Source: Ignelater luminosus
Taxonomy: Eukaryota; Arthropoda; Insecta; Coleoptera; Elateridae
Direction of reading: 5' to 3'
NCBI GenBank assembly: GCA_011009095.1
Contig: VTPC01089980.1
Span: 40,514-104,513, forward strand
Length of the DNA: 64,000 nucleotides
In this document: piece after piece, positions 24,821 to 36,671 of the stretch
How positions within the stretch are numbered: position 1 is the stretch's first letter
Layout: each line of letters opens with the position of its first letter
The notes under the pieces: generated by a model
The model's database searches: none
Told to the model about the DNA's origin: nothing
What the model saw: the letters and a program-made list of their open reading frames with translations, nothing else
Translations under genes and position numbers: made by a program

Positions 24821-27800
24821 GCACCTTGCACTTGCATAAAGGCGCAGAATTATTTTCCATTGGAAACTCAAGGTGGTCGCACAATTTTTCATTGGGTAAT
24901 TGAAAGTAGGGGTAACAAGCTAAGACAAGAAACTTTAAAGAACTCACTCACCCTATCATCGGCGTCAGTCGGCTATAAATCGATTAGTTTTGACGTTTCT
25001 AAACGACTAAAACAAGAGAAGATTAAATAAAACTGAGAACGCAATAAGACTTTTAATATTTAAAATGATTTTACAAGAAAATCAGAGGCAATAAAATGAA
25101 TACACAATAACACATGCATTACTTCGCCTGACAATCTGATCTAATTGTTAAGATTTATACTTTTTAGAAATAAAAGAAGGAAATTTTATTTTACAGGCCT
25201 CCTATTTTTAATATTAGAAGAGGTTTTCTCACATTTCTAGCATGAATATAAAATATAACCTTCATAAATGCACGGTATTTCTATAACGGGTAGATCTAAA
25301 AAGACTTGCTAATATGAGTACAACGAAGTGGGTTTTCTGTATGAAATTTTAACAACATATTATTTTGATCTCGGGAGGCTTCATTATAAAAATATTTTGA
25401 CGAATAACTGTAGATCACCGCTGCCATAAAAGATGGTAATCTGTCTACCGAAGTAATTTTACCTAGAACGCTCCTTTGTATTCGTCAATTCGGTATTTTT
25501 TATGACGCTTCAGAGACATAACTTCACTTAATACCAAATAAAGTGCAGAGAAACAAACAGAATTTTTTATCTATTGTCAAGAAATTCTAAATCAGTAAAA
25601 TTACTTCTTGCAAAATATCAAGGAAAATATTGAGAAATCAAGATATTTTCTTAAGAAGGTATCAAAAAACTGACAAGTGACAAAATCTTTAGGGCTTATA
25701 CGTTTTACTTATTTATTAAAAAGATAAATCAATACATTTTTTAAACAGTTCCATATCATTACTATCGTGTACTAACCAACCAACAAATCAATATTCCAAA
25801 ATACAATCAGATAATAGTAGATACGAACTAATCGAGGATACTACAATCAAACAAATACATTATATTAAAGAATCTCTTACAGTTACTATCCTAGATTCAT
25901 TTCATTAAACAAAGAATGCCTTCATGAAATTGAAATGCTTAATATGATTTCACTGCCTAATTTTATTCATGATCGATACAAGACAAAATCTCAAAAGCTT
26001 CAATTAATTAACAGTATACTTATACATAGATATCTGCAAATATAATTTCCAGAAATAAAGGCATGCTTAGGATGAGCAAAGTATTGACATCACTGATATT
26101 ATTAAACAGGAGATAGACTTAACTATTATAGGTCTAGAATAATAGAGTTAAAAATGTTTAGGAAAAGTACGAATTATAAGTGGTTTATTATTTTAAAAAG
26201 ATGAAATAATTTCGATATTTATAACACTGATCGCGAGAAAACGTACAATCTCACATTTGAAGATGAATCACCGTATGTAGGTTTTAGACCTATTATGCTA
26301 TTAACACTAATTGTTATACCAATAAATGGAACAAAAGACAAGAAATAATGCACAGATTATGTATCTACTAAATACATTTAATTAAGGACTGGTAGTTTTC
26401 AGAACATCTATTTTGCACACTCGTTATATTTGTAAGTTATAAAGCTTTAGAAATTAGGTATATGCACCTTCTTAGTCACTTCTATCAATGTATTTTTTTT
26501 TCTAATCATCAGAAAGGACTAATTATATATATTTTTTATATTTTCCCGAAATTTACAAAAAACGATTCGTTCAAAAACACATTTTTCATAGTGTTACTAG
26601 AAAATTGCTTCGCTTATCTTTCAGTGGGATGAAAATTCATTGCCGTCTACATTTCTGGACTTATTGGGGTATTTATTCAATTAGGAAAATTCCAATTTTA
26701 AGTAATTACGTCATATTCTTTCTATCGACGCTCTTCTTTAAGCTGCTTTTACTGCAGGCATGACTGGTTTTTATTTCCCTTCGTTAAAGGTTTTGCCATA
26801 ACTGTCCTGCTTCACAAAAAACAAATTATTTCTGGTAGGTTATTTGTCCACAGCAGCAGGTATGTTTGTATGCCAATAGATTGGTTTAATTATGAAACCT
26901 TTTAAGGACAATTGAAAACTGTGAAATTACCCAAACCCCGACGAAATAAGGTAGTTGTAACTTAATCTTTATGCTAATAAAATAGTAAAGAAAAATAATT
27001 AAATAGCTTTACCCCTAATGCTTCTTATCTCTTCAATAAAAATTCAAAATCTTGAGAAATGATTTATTATTGCATTAAAAATCCTTTGTTACTTTTATAT
27101 ATAAAAGGGTAACCTACAAGACACAATTATTGTTATATATCTTTTTGTAGTGAACCTATAAAACTCTTTTTTAGTGTTTTTAGGTACCAGTAGTGATTTT
27201 AAATAAATTATGGCTATACCTGTCACTCTTACAATTAGTAAAACAATAATATCCTAAGATAATAACCAACACTAAAAGAGACGTTATTAAAAAACCAGCC
27301 GCTGTCGGTTCTCGCGTATTACAGGCATACCCTACAAAATCAGATCAAATAGTAATTGCATAAAGTGGAAAGTTTTAAATAGTCAATAATCATTATCTTT
27401 TAATTAAAATGGTACCAACTATAGAACCAGGGCACAAAGTGGCATGTCTTAGTATTGTACCAACTGTCTGGAAAAAATAATGTCATTTACTGGCCATCAA
27501 ACTTAACAAATCTAACTGCTACATATCAAAGTTTTTTTAAGATTCTTTTTTAGTATCCACAACAGAGTGAAAAAGATATTGTGTGTTACAAAAAGGGAGA
27601 ATCTTTCTGTTCAAGAGCAAGCAACGATTACCCAGCTAACAGGCTTAAGTCATAAGAACGTCTTTTTTAGGTCAGCGTATTTGTCATTTTCACGTCGATT
27701 ATGGAGCAATAGTTACCTAAAAAAGACAAAAATATGACAGATTTCTACGACGTCACTTTTAAGATGGAATTATGACGTCAGTATCATTACGAATTATTTA

Positions 27801-27939
27801 CTTTTTAGTGATATGACGTTTTTAAAACGCATCTATTAGGTTAATTTTTAGTAAAATACCAGCATTTGAAAGTCACATATATTTTTTAAAATAAAGAAAA
27901 GCATGTACAAAAGAAAGAATAAGTGCATAAAAAGTAGTA
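24821..27939. other. A+T-rich stretch, nothing recognised
   Basis: About 3.1 kb with no frame of note, no paired inverted ends and no tRNA-like head found. Confidence 0.5.
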
Positions 27940-27941
27940 TA

Positions 27942-29155
27942 CAGGGTCACTAAAAAGCATGGAAACACGCTACATCCGCAGAAACGGTAAGAGATAGACA
28001 AATAAAATTTGGAAAGCTCAAAGTAGGTATTTTTTGCTATGTTTTGCGAGAGTAATTAAAAACAAATCTTTAATTGTTTTTTCGTACGGCCGCTATCTTG
28101 AATTTCTTTAAACGGATTACCCTGTATAGGGCCCCATATCTCGATAAGGATTTTAAAGGCAAATTCAATAATATAAGGGTTGCTATACTTATCTAGAAAT
28201 CTGTTTTTTAGTGAAGGATTTCTTAACTTCAAGGACGGATTTGTAATGCAGGTAGTTCTCCTCGATTATTTGCAAAATTTCTTACGATATTTCAAAAGAG
28301 ATTGTTTCATTGCCAAGAAGTTAACGCATCGCATTTTAAACATTTCTTATAAAATTATATTGTGCTTTTGTTATTATCAATTCCTCACTATTTGGTCCTA
28401 TTTCACCTTTTTAGTTTGTTCTAGCATCGATCTATTATTTTAAATAAATAGGCTAAGACCAACATTTTTTTTACTTTAATTACTTGTAAAATAATTGCAC
28501 ATGATTTTTTTAATTCCATTGCCTTTGCTGTTTCACGGGTAACTCGATTTTGATAGAAATTAATAGTGAAATCCTTGACAAAAGAACAGCGATTTTCTCC
28601 AAAACCTGTCAAGATAAATATAGCAACCCTTATATTATTGAATTTGCCTTTAAAATCCCTATTGAGATATGGAGTCACCTACAGGGCGGTCCATTTAAAA
28701 AAATTCAAGATAGCGTCCGTACAAAGAAACAATTGAAGATTTGACCTTAACTCTCTTCGCAAAACATGGCAAGTAATACCTACTTTAAGATTCCCAAATT
28801 ACATTTGTCCATCTTTGACCGTCTTTGCAGGAGCAGCATGTTTTCATACTTTTTAACAGGAAAACCCCTGACAAAGGAACAGCGATTATCTCCAAAGCCT
28901 TTTAAGATAAGTATAGCAACCCTATATCATTGAACTTGTCTTGAAAATCTCTATCCAAATATGGGTTTATATATAGGGTGTTCCATTTAAAAAATCCAAT
29001 ATGGCGGCCATACAAAAAAACAATTGAAGATTTGTTTTTAATTACCTTCTCACAACATGGCAAAGAATACCTACTTTAAGCTCCCCAAATTTCATTTGTC
29101 TATCTCTTACCGTTTCTGCGGGAGTAGCGTGTTTCCATACTTTTTAGCGACCCTG
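27942..29155. mobile_element. Foldback TIR element with one arm duplicated in tandem
   Basis: Ends read CAGGGTCACTAAAAAGCATG (left) and CAGGGTCGCTAAAAAGTATG (right, reverse complement), with TA outside both (27940-27941 and 29156-29157). The left arm runs about 27942-28215. Its inverted counterpart occurs twice on the right, at about 28560-28855 and 28861-29155; both contain (in plus orientation) AACAGCGATT, ATAGCAACCCT and AACAATTGAAGATTTG. The middle (28216-28540) is unique A+T-rich sequence. No transposase. The Tc1/mariner-type TA target is suggested by the flanks. Confidence 0.88.
28560..29155. repeat. Tandem direct repeat of ~295-bp right arm
   Basis: Two direct copies (about 28560-28855 and 28861-29155) share CTTGACAAA/CCTGACAAA, AGAACAGCGATT, ATAGCAACCCT, GAATTTGCCTTTAAAATC-like sequence, ATGGCAAGTAATACC/ATGGCAAAGAATACC and a terminal ATACTTTTTA. 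The inner copy ends in TTTTTAACAGG where the outer copy ends in TTTTTAGCGACCCTG, so the inner copy is a complete arm with an eroded end. Confidence 0.8.
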
Positions 29156-29157
29156 TA

Positions 29158-32100
29158 TAAACAAATAAACATTAATGAGATACTGAAGCATTGAGAACTT
29201 AAAATACAATATAATTAATTGGATATAACCTCTAATTATTTTCTGTTGATGGTTCTTCTCTTTTTTTAATAGTTTTGTCAGATTGGCTGTACTGTTTGTA
29301 CGGTAGCCAAAAAGTCTTTGTTTTTGTTGGTGTTATCCAAGATAAATAAACTAGTGCAATTCCACCGTCATGTCATTAATAAACTCTATTCTTACAAAAG
29401 CCATGATCAAAACCTAAATAAAACACAAAAATTAAATCATTTGCACATTAATAAGATAACTATAAATTCACAAGAGTTATTGGTGTGTTTAATGAAACTT
29501 AGCAGGTGGGTTATTTTAGGTTAGGTGAAATAAAATGCGGGAACATTATCTTCTATTTATAATTAACGTTTTACTTACCCAACAACCACAACGATTGGTG
29601 ACGATTCTCCACCACAAAAAGAGTATTCACGACCACAACTAATAACCATTACATTTACAAAACAAAAATAGCAACGGTCGCAGCAACTTATTGCAACGTA
29701 TACAACAACGCACATGTGCTGCGGGTATAACTAAAAAAGTCGCAACAACCAATTTATGTAAATTTAGTGTTGTAATAGAATTTTACATACTTATTAATCG
29801 AAGCATATGAACTCATTTCATATGTGTTTTAATATTAACAGAATTATAACTCAATCACTATGCAATTCACATAAATTAGCCCTACCGTCTTCATTTAAAG
29901 TTAAAATAGTATAGGATATATTATATATATTACAATCAAATATACCTACTGTCAACCTTGAAAGTAATATGAAATCATTATTATTAATACAACAAAAAAA
30001 GATTATACCCATATTCAATATTTAAAAATAAAACATTGCATAGATTGACGTATTTGTAACGTGAAAAAGATGAATTCTTTGTGACGTTATTAAGAGGACT
30101 TAGTAGTGACGTAAAACTCACGTCAGTTATTGGAAATTATGACCTATATGACCAACATGACCAAATATCGACGTCGTCTGTCCGTCACCAAGTTAGCTGA
30201 GTAGAAGCGCTGCCGGTGAAAGGTTCCTTGACAAACGGCAGCAAATGCCAATTTCCACAAAGCTAAAGGCAACACTGAACACAAGCAATTTCTTAAAATA
30301 TGCGGCAGTGAATGCAGAAAGGGATGAGACGATTTTAAGATCGGACATCAACTACGTTAGTTACTATTTTCGTTTTCATTTTTGGCTAAATAAGTCAGAC
30401 TGCACCTATAAAGATTATAGTTTTATGCTGTTTTCTGTACAGTAATAATACTAAACGCACCGCTAGTGATAAATTGCATCACTAAGGGCTTTATAAAAGT
30501 AACTTTGTTTTTGCAGACAGACAAAAGTTTTATAGCACTTCTGTCAGTTCTTACATTCCCCATATTTGTATAAGAGTTACTGATTCTAGTAATGATAACT
30601 AAAAGTTGTAACGTAACCTTGCGTTAAAAAGGGGATTTTTATTTTTGCAATCTAGGAACCAAGATCATAGGCCAGACTAGCTCACAGGTTGCCCTAGGTG
30701 AAGGTTTTCATTTACACATACAATAAAACACAAAAATTCAGTTTTTATAATATTATATTAATTCAAAAAAAATAAAAATTATAAATATAGTGAGCATCAA
30801 AAACAAATTTATTAGTTTTAAATTTAACAACAGAGTAAATTTAAAAAAATAAAATTAAGATTTCAGAAAATTTATTGTACATTTCTCTAACAATCAAACG
30901 AGCTAGTCACATAAAATGAACCGAATTGTAAAAATGGTTATCAATCGACCTTGTTAAAATTTAAAGTTATAAGAAATATTGGATCTTTTGCAACAATGAA
31001 ATTTAGTTAACTAAAAAATTCTAATTAAAGGAAAAGAAACAAAACACTATTATGATGTCGCAACGGTTTAACCCCAAATTATAATTATAAAAAAAATAAT
31101 CCCTTTTTGAGAACTTAGTTATAAAAAAACAATTAAGAGAAACGACATTGAAGTTTAATGTTTAGAACTAATTAACTCACCACGTTTACTTTCAAGATGA
31201 GGTCAAGCAGCGCTACAGGACTTCTCCACACATCTGGAAATTAATCAAAACAAGCGAAAAAAAAATATAAATCAATATCGCTCTCTTTATATAATTGACA
31301 AACCTAAATCTGACCAAAAGTAATTAAAGAGTTTCCCACAAAAGTTTAATTTATTTAAAAGAATTAAACAAACCAAGCGATTTCCTTTGTTTTTTTTTGT
31401 ATTAACTTCAAATTCAATTTAGTTACCCAGCTCATTTATCTTAATTGATCCAGGAAAATTATTTAAAAGTTTTAGATATATGTCTTAAAATTATAAAACG
31501 CAATTCTGGACTCATTAAACGATGGGAAATTTGGAAACAGTTGAGCAGATGGATGACCATACGCCTCTCCTCAAGGGGTCATTTGATCGGCAAACAGACA
31601 GGGTTCAAGGTTGAGAAATTCCACCAGCAGAACTCTAATTCATTGTTCCCCAGAGAACCAAATCTCAAACGACAGGTTAATTAATGCTGCCTCCATAAGG
31701 CTAATTAATGCCTTCTCTGTAAAAACCTAAGATTTAGGCCTTTTAAACACTGAAACTCGCGTCAAAGATGGCTACTGCGAAAACACAGCACAAAACCTCT
31801 TTGCCTTCTCCTTGTCCTCGACAAGGTCGTTGTTCGTTCAGGCAACATTTTCCCCCCAGACCAGACAATCAGATTGACAAATATATTTTAAAAACAGAAA
31901 AATTATACCCAGCATCTCACTGTCAACGGGTTAGATTTAGTAAGAAAGAAATATTCAACTTGAAATTGATTAATAAATGAATAAGACTAAAGGAAATTAT
32001 AAACTTGCGCCTCAAGGGCAGTTAACAACAATTTTGTAACAGGAATTGATGAAATGACTGTTACAAAGTATAAGCCAGTGATGGAAACCTTTACGTAACT

Positions 32101-32168
32101 ACCTAATAAAAATTAAACTCGGGGTAACCTTACAAAATACTAATAAAACTTCGTAACTATACTTTTTC
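29158..32168. other. A+T-rich stretch, nothing recognised
   Basis: Small plus frames (29318-29524, 30245-30445, 31445-31684, 31768-31980) have no motif that I know. Part of 30170-30240 is less A+T-rich but is not assignable. Confidence 0.45.
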
Positions 32169-32169
32169 A

Positions 32170-32325
32170 ACTTCGAATTGGGGACAATCAATTTTAAAAT
32201 GAGAACAATTAATTTCAAAATGGAAATAATCAGTTTCATAATGAGACTAATCAATTTCAAGTTGGCCCAGTTAACTTCAAATTGATTCTAACCAAGTTCA
32301 GATTAGGAATATTCAATTTCATATT
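32170..32325. repeat. Subterminal ~21-bp repeat array, left
   Basis: Six or seven imperfect units, visible as GGGGACAATCAATTTTAAAA, GAGAACAATTAATTTCAAAA, GGAAATAATCAGTTTCATAA, GAGACTAATCAATTTCAAGT and two weaker ones. The same unit appears in inverted orientation at 35252-35374. Confidence 0.85.
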
Positions 32326-34470
32326 TCATTAATAAATAGATATTAACAAAATAAATCTTATATTGACTAACAATAAATATTGAGCATTCTTGCAAATATT
32401 CCAAAACTTACTGTCGTTAATATTTGCTCTTGTTCAAAGATTTATTAGTTATATTAAATATAATGTTAATTACAATACTCAATGACGTAAATTTATGTCT
32501 AACATATTTAACGCGCCAGGAATAAATCTCTGAATATGAGCCACACATATCGGGCACAATTAGCAACAGTAATTTTTGGTAACTATATTTACTTGTAAGA
32601 TATTTTCCAGTTGCTGTAGATGAAACTCGGTTTGAGTCACAACTGTCCTGTTTTCTGTAACGGGAAGATGCTCAAAGGTATGCACAAGTCCCGTCCAGAC
32701 CAATGGTAGATGTTAAATCCCGTAGCTCATGCCGCAGATGGGGTGGATTCTCAAATAAACTTGGCTAATCTCTCACAAAGAGAAGCTCACCGTTTTCCAA
32801 AACTCTTATTAAACTAATAGATGGTCGTAAAAGAGGGCGCCAGCAGTCGTAGATCGAAGGGTTCTGATGGTCGGTCACGCGACTACTCGTGAATCCGACA
32901 CCCTGTATATAGGCCTCTTACGAAACCTCACCCTGTGTGTAACTTACCTCGTGGAAGCTCTATTAAAACTCGCTCTGACGTTTCACCAATGAGACTCAAT
33001 ACACAAAATAAACACTGTATAAGCACTTGATTTGTCTTACTTAATTTTGCTAAGGAAGTCCTCTGAAGACTTCCTTCTTTTAAAACGATACAAGAGAGAA
33101 ATGCCAATTCAATATTTACTTCTCTCTTGAGCAAAGATATCTAGTCTATAACTGAAATTTGGAATATACACTACGTGCTTTTTGATAGCCAAAAGAACAA
33201 AATAATGAAATTAAGCTGCTTCGCCTGAACCAGAGATCCACTTACAAAAACAAAAATACAAGAAGTCGACCTTACTTACATTTATTAAAACAATAATGAT
33301 AATAAAAAAAAATGAGTCAAACTGACAACTGAACATTACATTTAAGAACAAAGAAATGATTGCCAAGTTAGTAATCTTGTTGCAACAATTTATCAAACAC
33401 CAGCTAAAATTACCTGGGAACGTTCCTGTTACAAATTAGTTAAAAAGTTACTTGTAAAAATTATGATTCAATAAAACAATACGAAACTGATACTGTCTAA
33501 GCAAAGTTTTCGTATAAAATATTTCACAAAATTCGACGTTCTCCTAGTCTGTAAACATTAAAATTCCTATAATAAAACATAGCAGGTTTTCTTTCTTACT
33601 CATACAGGAATTCTTTCTTCCAGAAGGTATGTGCAGACCTCTGTTTTCCGACGAAAGGCAGCTAGATCCAATAATTGAGAAAACTTTAATTTCGAAGAAC
33701 AACCACTTATTTTACGTTAATCGCAAAAAAAACATAAGAACAAGATCCAGGCGTTTACACACAATTTTACAAACGAAAATCACTGAGTCTCAAGCACTAT
33801 TAAAATTTTGCGGAGCTTCCAAAATGTAGTATACACACAGATGCTACACCAACGGGGCCAAAATGGTTGCGTTCCTACCCTCTACAATTTCTGCTTCCTG
33901 TTGGCAAACAAACCACTTTCTTCCGCGACTATTGCGCGTCTCTGACACGAAGAAATTACGATTTCTCCAGTCCGATCTCTTTTTTTCTAAGAGGGTCGCT
34001 TTAACTAATTTGGTTTGAATCCAATTAGGGGATGTAGAGGTAAACGTCGAAAATTACCACACGTTGGTTATAGTCAACAGCTATCCACGTAATGCCTAAC
34101 CTCTGCGTTTTTTGTTACGCAGTTCGTACTAACGGAAGTGGGGTTAAAAAGTCGGATATACACCCTAACAGATTAAGACATTAACACTCTTTATGCGACA
34201 ATGGAAAATTTTACTTGTAGATTCGCTAGTTTAAATTTGACTTCCCCGAGACTGTGTGACTGCAATATTGCAACTAATGATTCTGGGAATTTGATATTGG
34301 AAATCAACGAAAGACACGTCTACTGGAGTCTAGGTGTCGAGACCACAAAAATATTAATTCTTTAAAATAACATTATAACAAACATTCGGTTAATGAAACA
34401 ATTTAAATATTGCGCGTCAAGAAAACAAATATCCGAACGAAATTGAAAAACAGGGGCGGATTTAGTGCGA
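32326..34470. other. Interior without recognised genes
   Basis: Between the left array and the transposase relic. Near 32895-32912 the sequence ACACCCTGTATA looks like the inward-facing end of another TA-flanked element, but no partner was found. Frames at 32928-33134, 33211-33396 and 33629-33829 have no motif. Confidence 0.4.
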
Positions 34471-34479
34471 ATTTTAAAA

Positions 34480-35186
34480 TAACATTACATTTCATCGGCC
34501 AAAATTTGGCGTTTGAATGGCCAAATCAGCTTTAACACTTGCTTTTAATGCTGACCATGCAAGTTCGATTGCATTAAACATCGGACTGCGGGAACTAAGT
34601 CTTAATAAGATTTGTCTTCTTCTCTTACTATTACTACTGGTGATTGATGTATATTTTGAGCATTGCGAAGATACTGGCGTACAAACTCTTTAGCTTCCGG
34701 TTTCTTGAAAGCACCTCTTCTAATTTCATAACGAATCAAACCCATATTGTCTATACACCCAATAATAAAGAAGATAAATCTCCTACTGCCTGCACAAATG
34801 TAGGTACAACGGGTTACTTTCTTGGATCTTCCTTTTTTTTTCTTGAGATAAATAAACTAAAATTTGTTTCATCCATACGGACAATGGGAATGTTCTCTGT
34901 TGATCCACATTCCGTAGAAACGGAAATTTGGTGATCATGTTGCAGTTAGGATTTTCTTCAATGCATTTTTCCAAAAAAAAAAACCATTATGCTCGTTAGT
35001 TAGTTTAGTTCTTTGTTTCCTACCACGCTGTTTTTCGATTTCCGGTTGGTTTTTAACCCATCGATATGCAGTTGATTTCTTCACACCTAGTATGTTTGCT
35101 AGCGCTCTCCAGTCTTCATTATTATTATATAAGGCACAAATTTGTTTTCCAACACTATCAACGTCAATTTTCTTTATATAAGGCAT
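34480..35186 (-). pseudogene. IS630/Tc1-mariner superfamily transposase, decayed
   Basis: The minus-strand start MPYIKKIDVDSVGKQICALY is followed by a helix-turn-helix with DWRALANILGVKKSTAYRWV and a basic RGRKQR stretch (34985-35186). After a large internal loss, other frames give IVRMDETNFSLFISRKKK (first catalytic Asp, near 34860-34910), RCTYICAG, FIIGCIDNMGLIRYEIRRG, FKKPEAKEFV, NIHQSPVVIV and, near 34510-34560, SPMFNAIELAWSALKASVKA, where the Glu of IEL fits the third acidic position. The second acidic motif is missing. It is short against the usual length of 300 or more residues. Dead copy. Confidence 0.8.
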
Positions 35187-35251
35187 TTTTATTTATTATT
35201 TACATTTATTAGTTAAATATGACAATTCACAATTATTGCATCTGATATTGG

Positions 35252-35374
35252 TTAGTCTCGATTTGAAGTTGATTAGTCTCAACTTAAAATTGATTATTCC
35301 CAATTTGAGACTGATTATTTCCAAATTGAAATTAATTATTCCCATTTTAAAATTAATTATTCTCATTTTGAAAC
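35252..35374. repeat. Subterminal ~21-bp repeat array, right (inverted)
   Basis: Units such as CTGATTATTTCCAAATTGAA and TTAATTATTCCCATTTTAAA, in reverse orientation to the array at 32170-32325. The array starts about 65 bp upstream of the transposase start codon, so it also lies where a promoter would be. Confidence 0.85.
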
Positions 35375-36669
35375 TAGGGCAGCATACTCGAGAATCAGTT
35401 ATGTTCTGGTAATACCAGAGCGGATAGTTACCCTAGGTTTAAAGTTGATTTGTTTTACACATATTTAACTCGCCCCGCATTTGGCAGAATTGTCTCATTT
35501 TTAGATTTGTCATCCCACAAAACCAGCATCTCACATTTTTCCTCAAAAGGGGCCTTTTGGTGTTTTGTTGGGGAGTCCAAGGAAGATTTCTCTTCCGTGT
35601 CCGGTCAGGAAACCTTTCGAACCTTACGCCCCTCGCTGTGGGCTACGACCCTGTCTTAACACAGAAAATGCAAATACCCAAGACGTAATTTAGTAATACA
35701 ACACGGGGTACGATTAACAAACTATTCTTCATTGCATTTTTTTTTTTGGAGTTAAAATTTGACCTCCTGGACTAACATCCTCTCTACAGGCGCGGATGGT
35801 GGCAGTACACTATTCAGTTTTAAAAAAATTATTTTATTATTGGATATTTATTTAATTGACAATAGTTTGTATCTGTATATTCTAAATATTCTAAACAGTG
35901 TGTGGTAACTGGAGATTGAGATTTCTATGGATTCACTTTTAAAAAATCAAAAACTTGATCTTCAGATGATTTTTGTAATTGAATATTATTAAGAGAAGTT
36001 GAGACCTCGTTTACCTCCTATTCAATATATACTATACCTCACAGGGTTGCCTAACTAAGCTTATAATGCATCTTGTTTTGGTCTGTTCAGAAATAATACC
36101 TTAGAAAATTCAAAACGTGACAAGATCGATCTTTGCAAGAAAAGGCAGTTTTTACTTAAACGCGCTATTGAAATACGTAGAGAATGACAATCCTCTCGTT
36201 TCCTTTTAGTTGCTAACACAGGTTTTGTGGACATTTCATGCAATACATATATTAAGATGAATTCATGAAAGAGTTATAAGCGTAAAGATCCTTGGTCAAA
36301 GTAAACAGCTACGCTAATCTTTTAATGATTGATGACAAAATTTATGATTTCAGAGAATATTGTGATGTCTTTCAATGAATTCTTTTACCTATTGCTGTAT
36401 TTCGTAAGTAAAGTCGAGAGACTATCTCTAACATCTGCTTAAAAGGATTCAAATTCTGGAAATTTAAATTTTTTTAACTACCTTTAAAATATGCCGAAAC
36501 TTTCTGTACGTGACAATTACAGAAACATGCTGCACTAAGGGCAGTAACATAATAGAAGCAGAAATGCTTGTATTTTTGTGTATTGTGTATTTTGCTTCTA
36601 CTTAAACTTAGAATATTTAGAAACTACATACAAAGTAGTTGCTAGTTTTTTAAATATATTTTAGTAGTG
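35375..36669. other. Nothing recognised
   Basis: A 69-residue plus frame (35450-35659) and a 60-residue minus frame (36061-36243) have no known motif. No repeats or element ends found. Confidence 0.45.
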
Positions 36670-36671
36670 TA

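Larger units (their letters stand above)
32170..35374 (-). mobile_element. IS630-like transposon relic with inverted subterminal repeat arrays
   Basis: A ~21-bp unit of the type AATAATCAATTTCAAATTGGG is tandemly repeated at 32170-32325 and, inverted, at about 35252-35374. These two arrays bracket about 3.2 kb. Just inside the right array is a minus-strand DDE transposase relic (about 34480-35186) that reads away from it. I read this as one element whose ends carry subterminal transposase-binding repeats (inference). Exact termini were not found. The left 2 kb of the interior has no recognisable gene and may contain other insertions. Confidence 0.65.

Noticed and set aside
30175-30240. Possible tRNA-like sequence (TTAGCTGAGTAG, then GGTTCCTTGAC)
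   Set aside because: The B box is a poor match, the spacing is too short, and there is no similarity to the SINE found at 21.2 and 61.5 kb.
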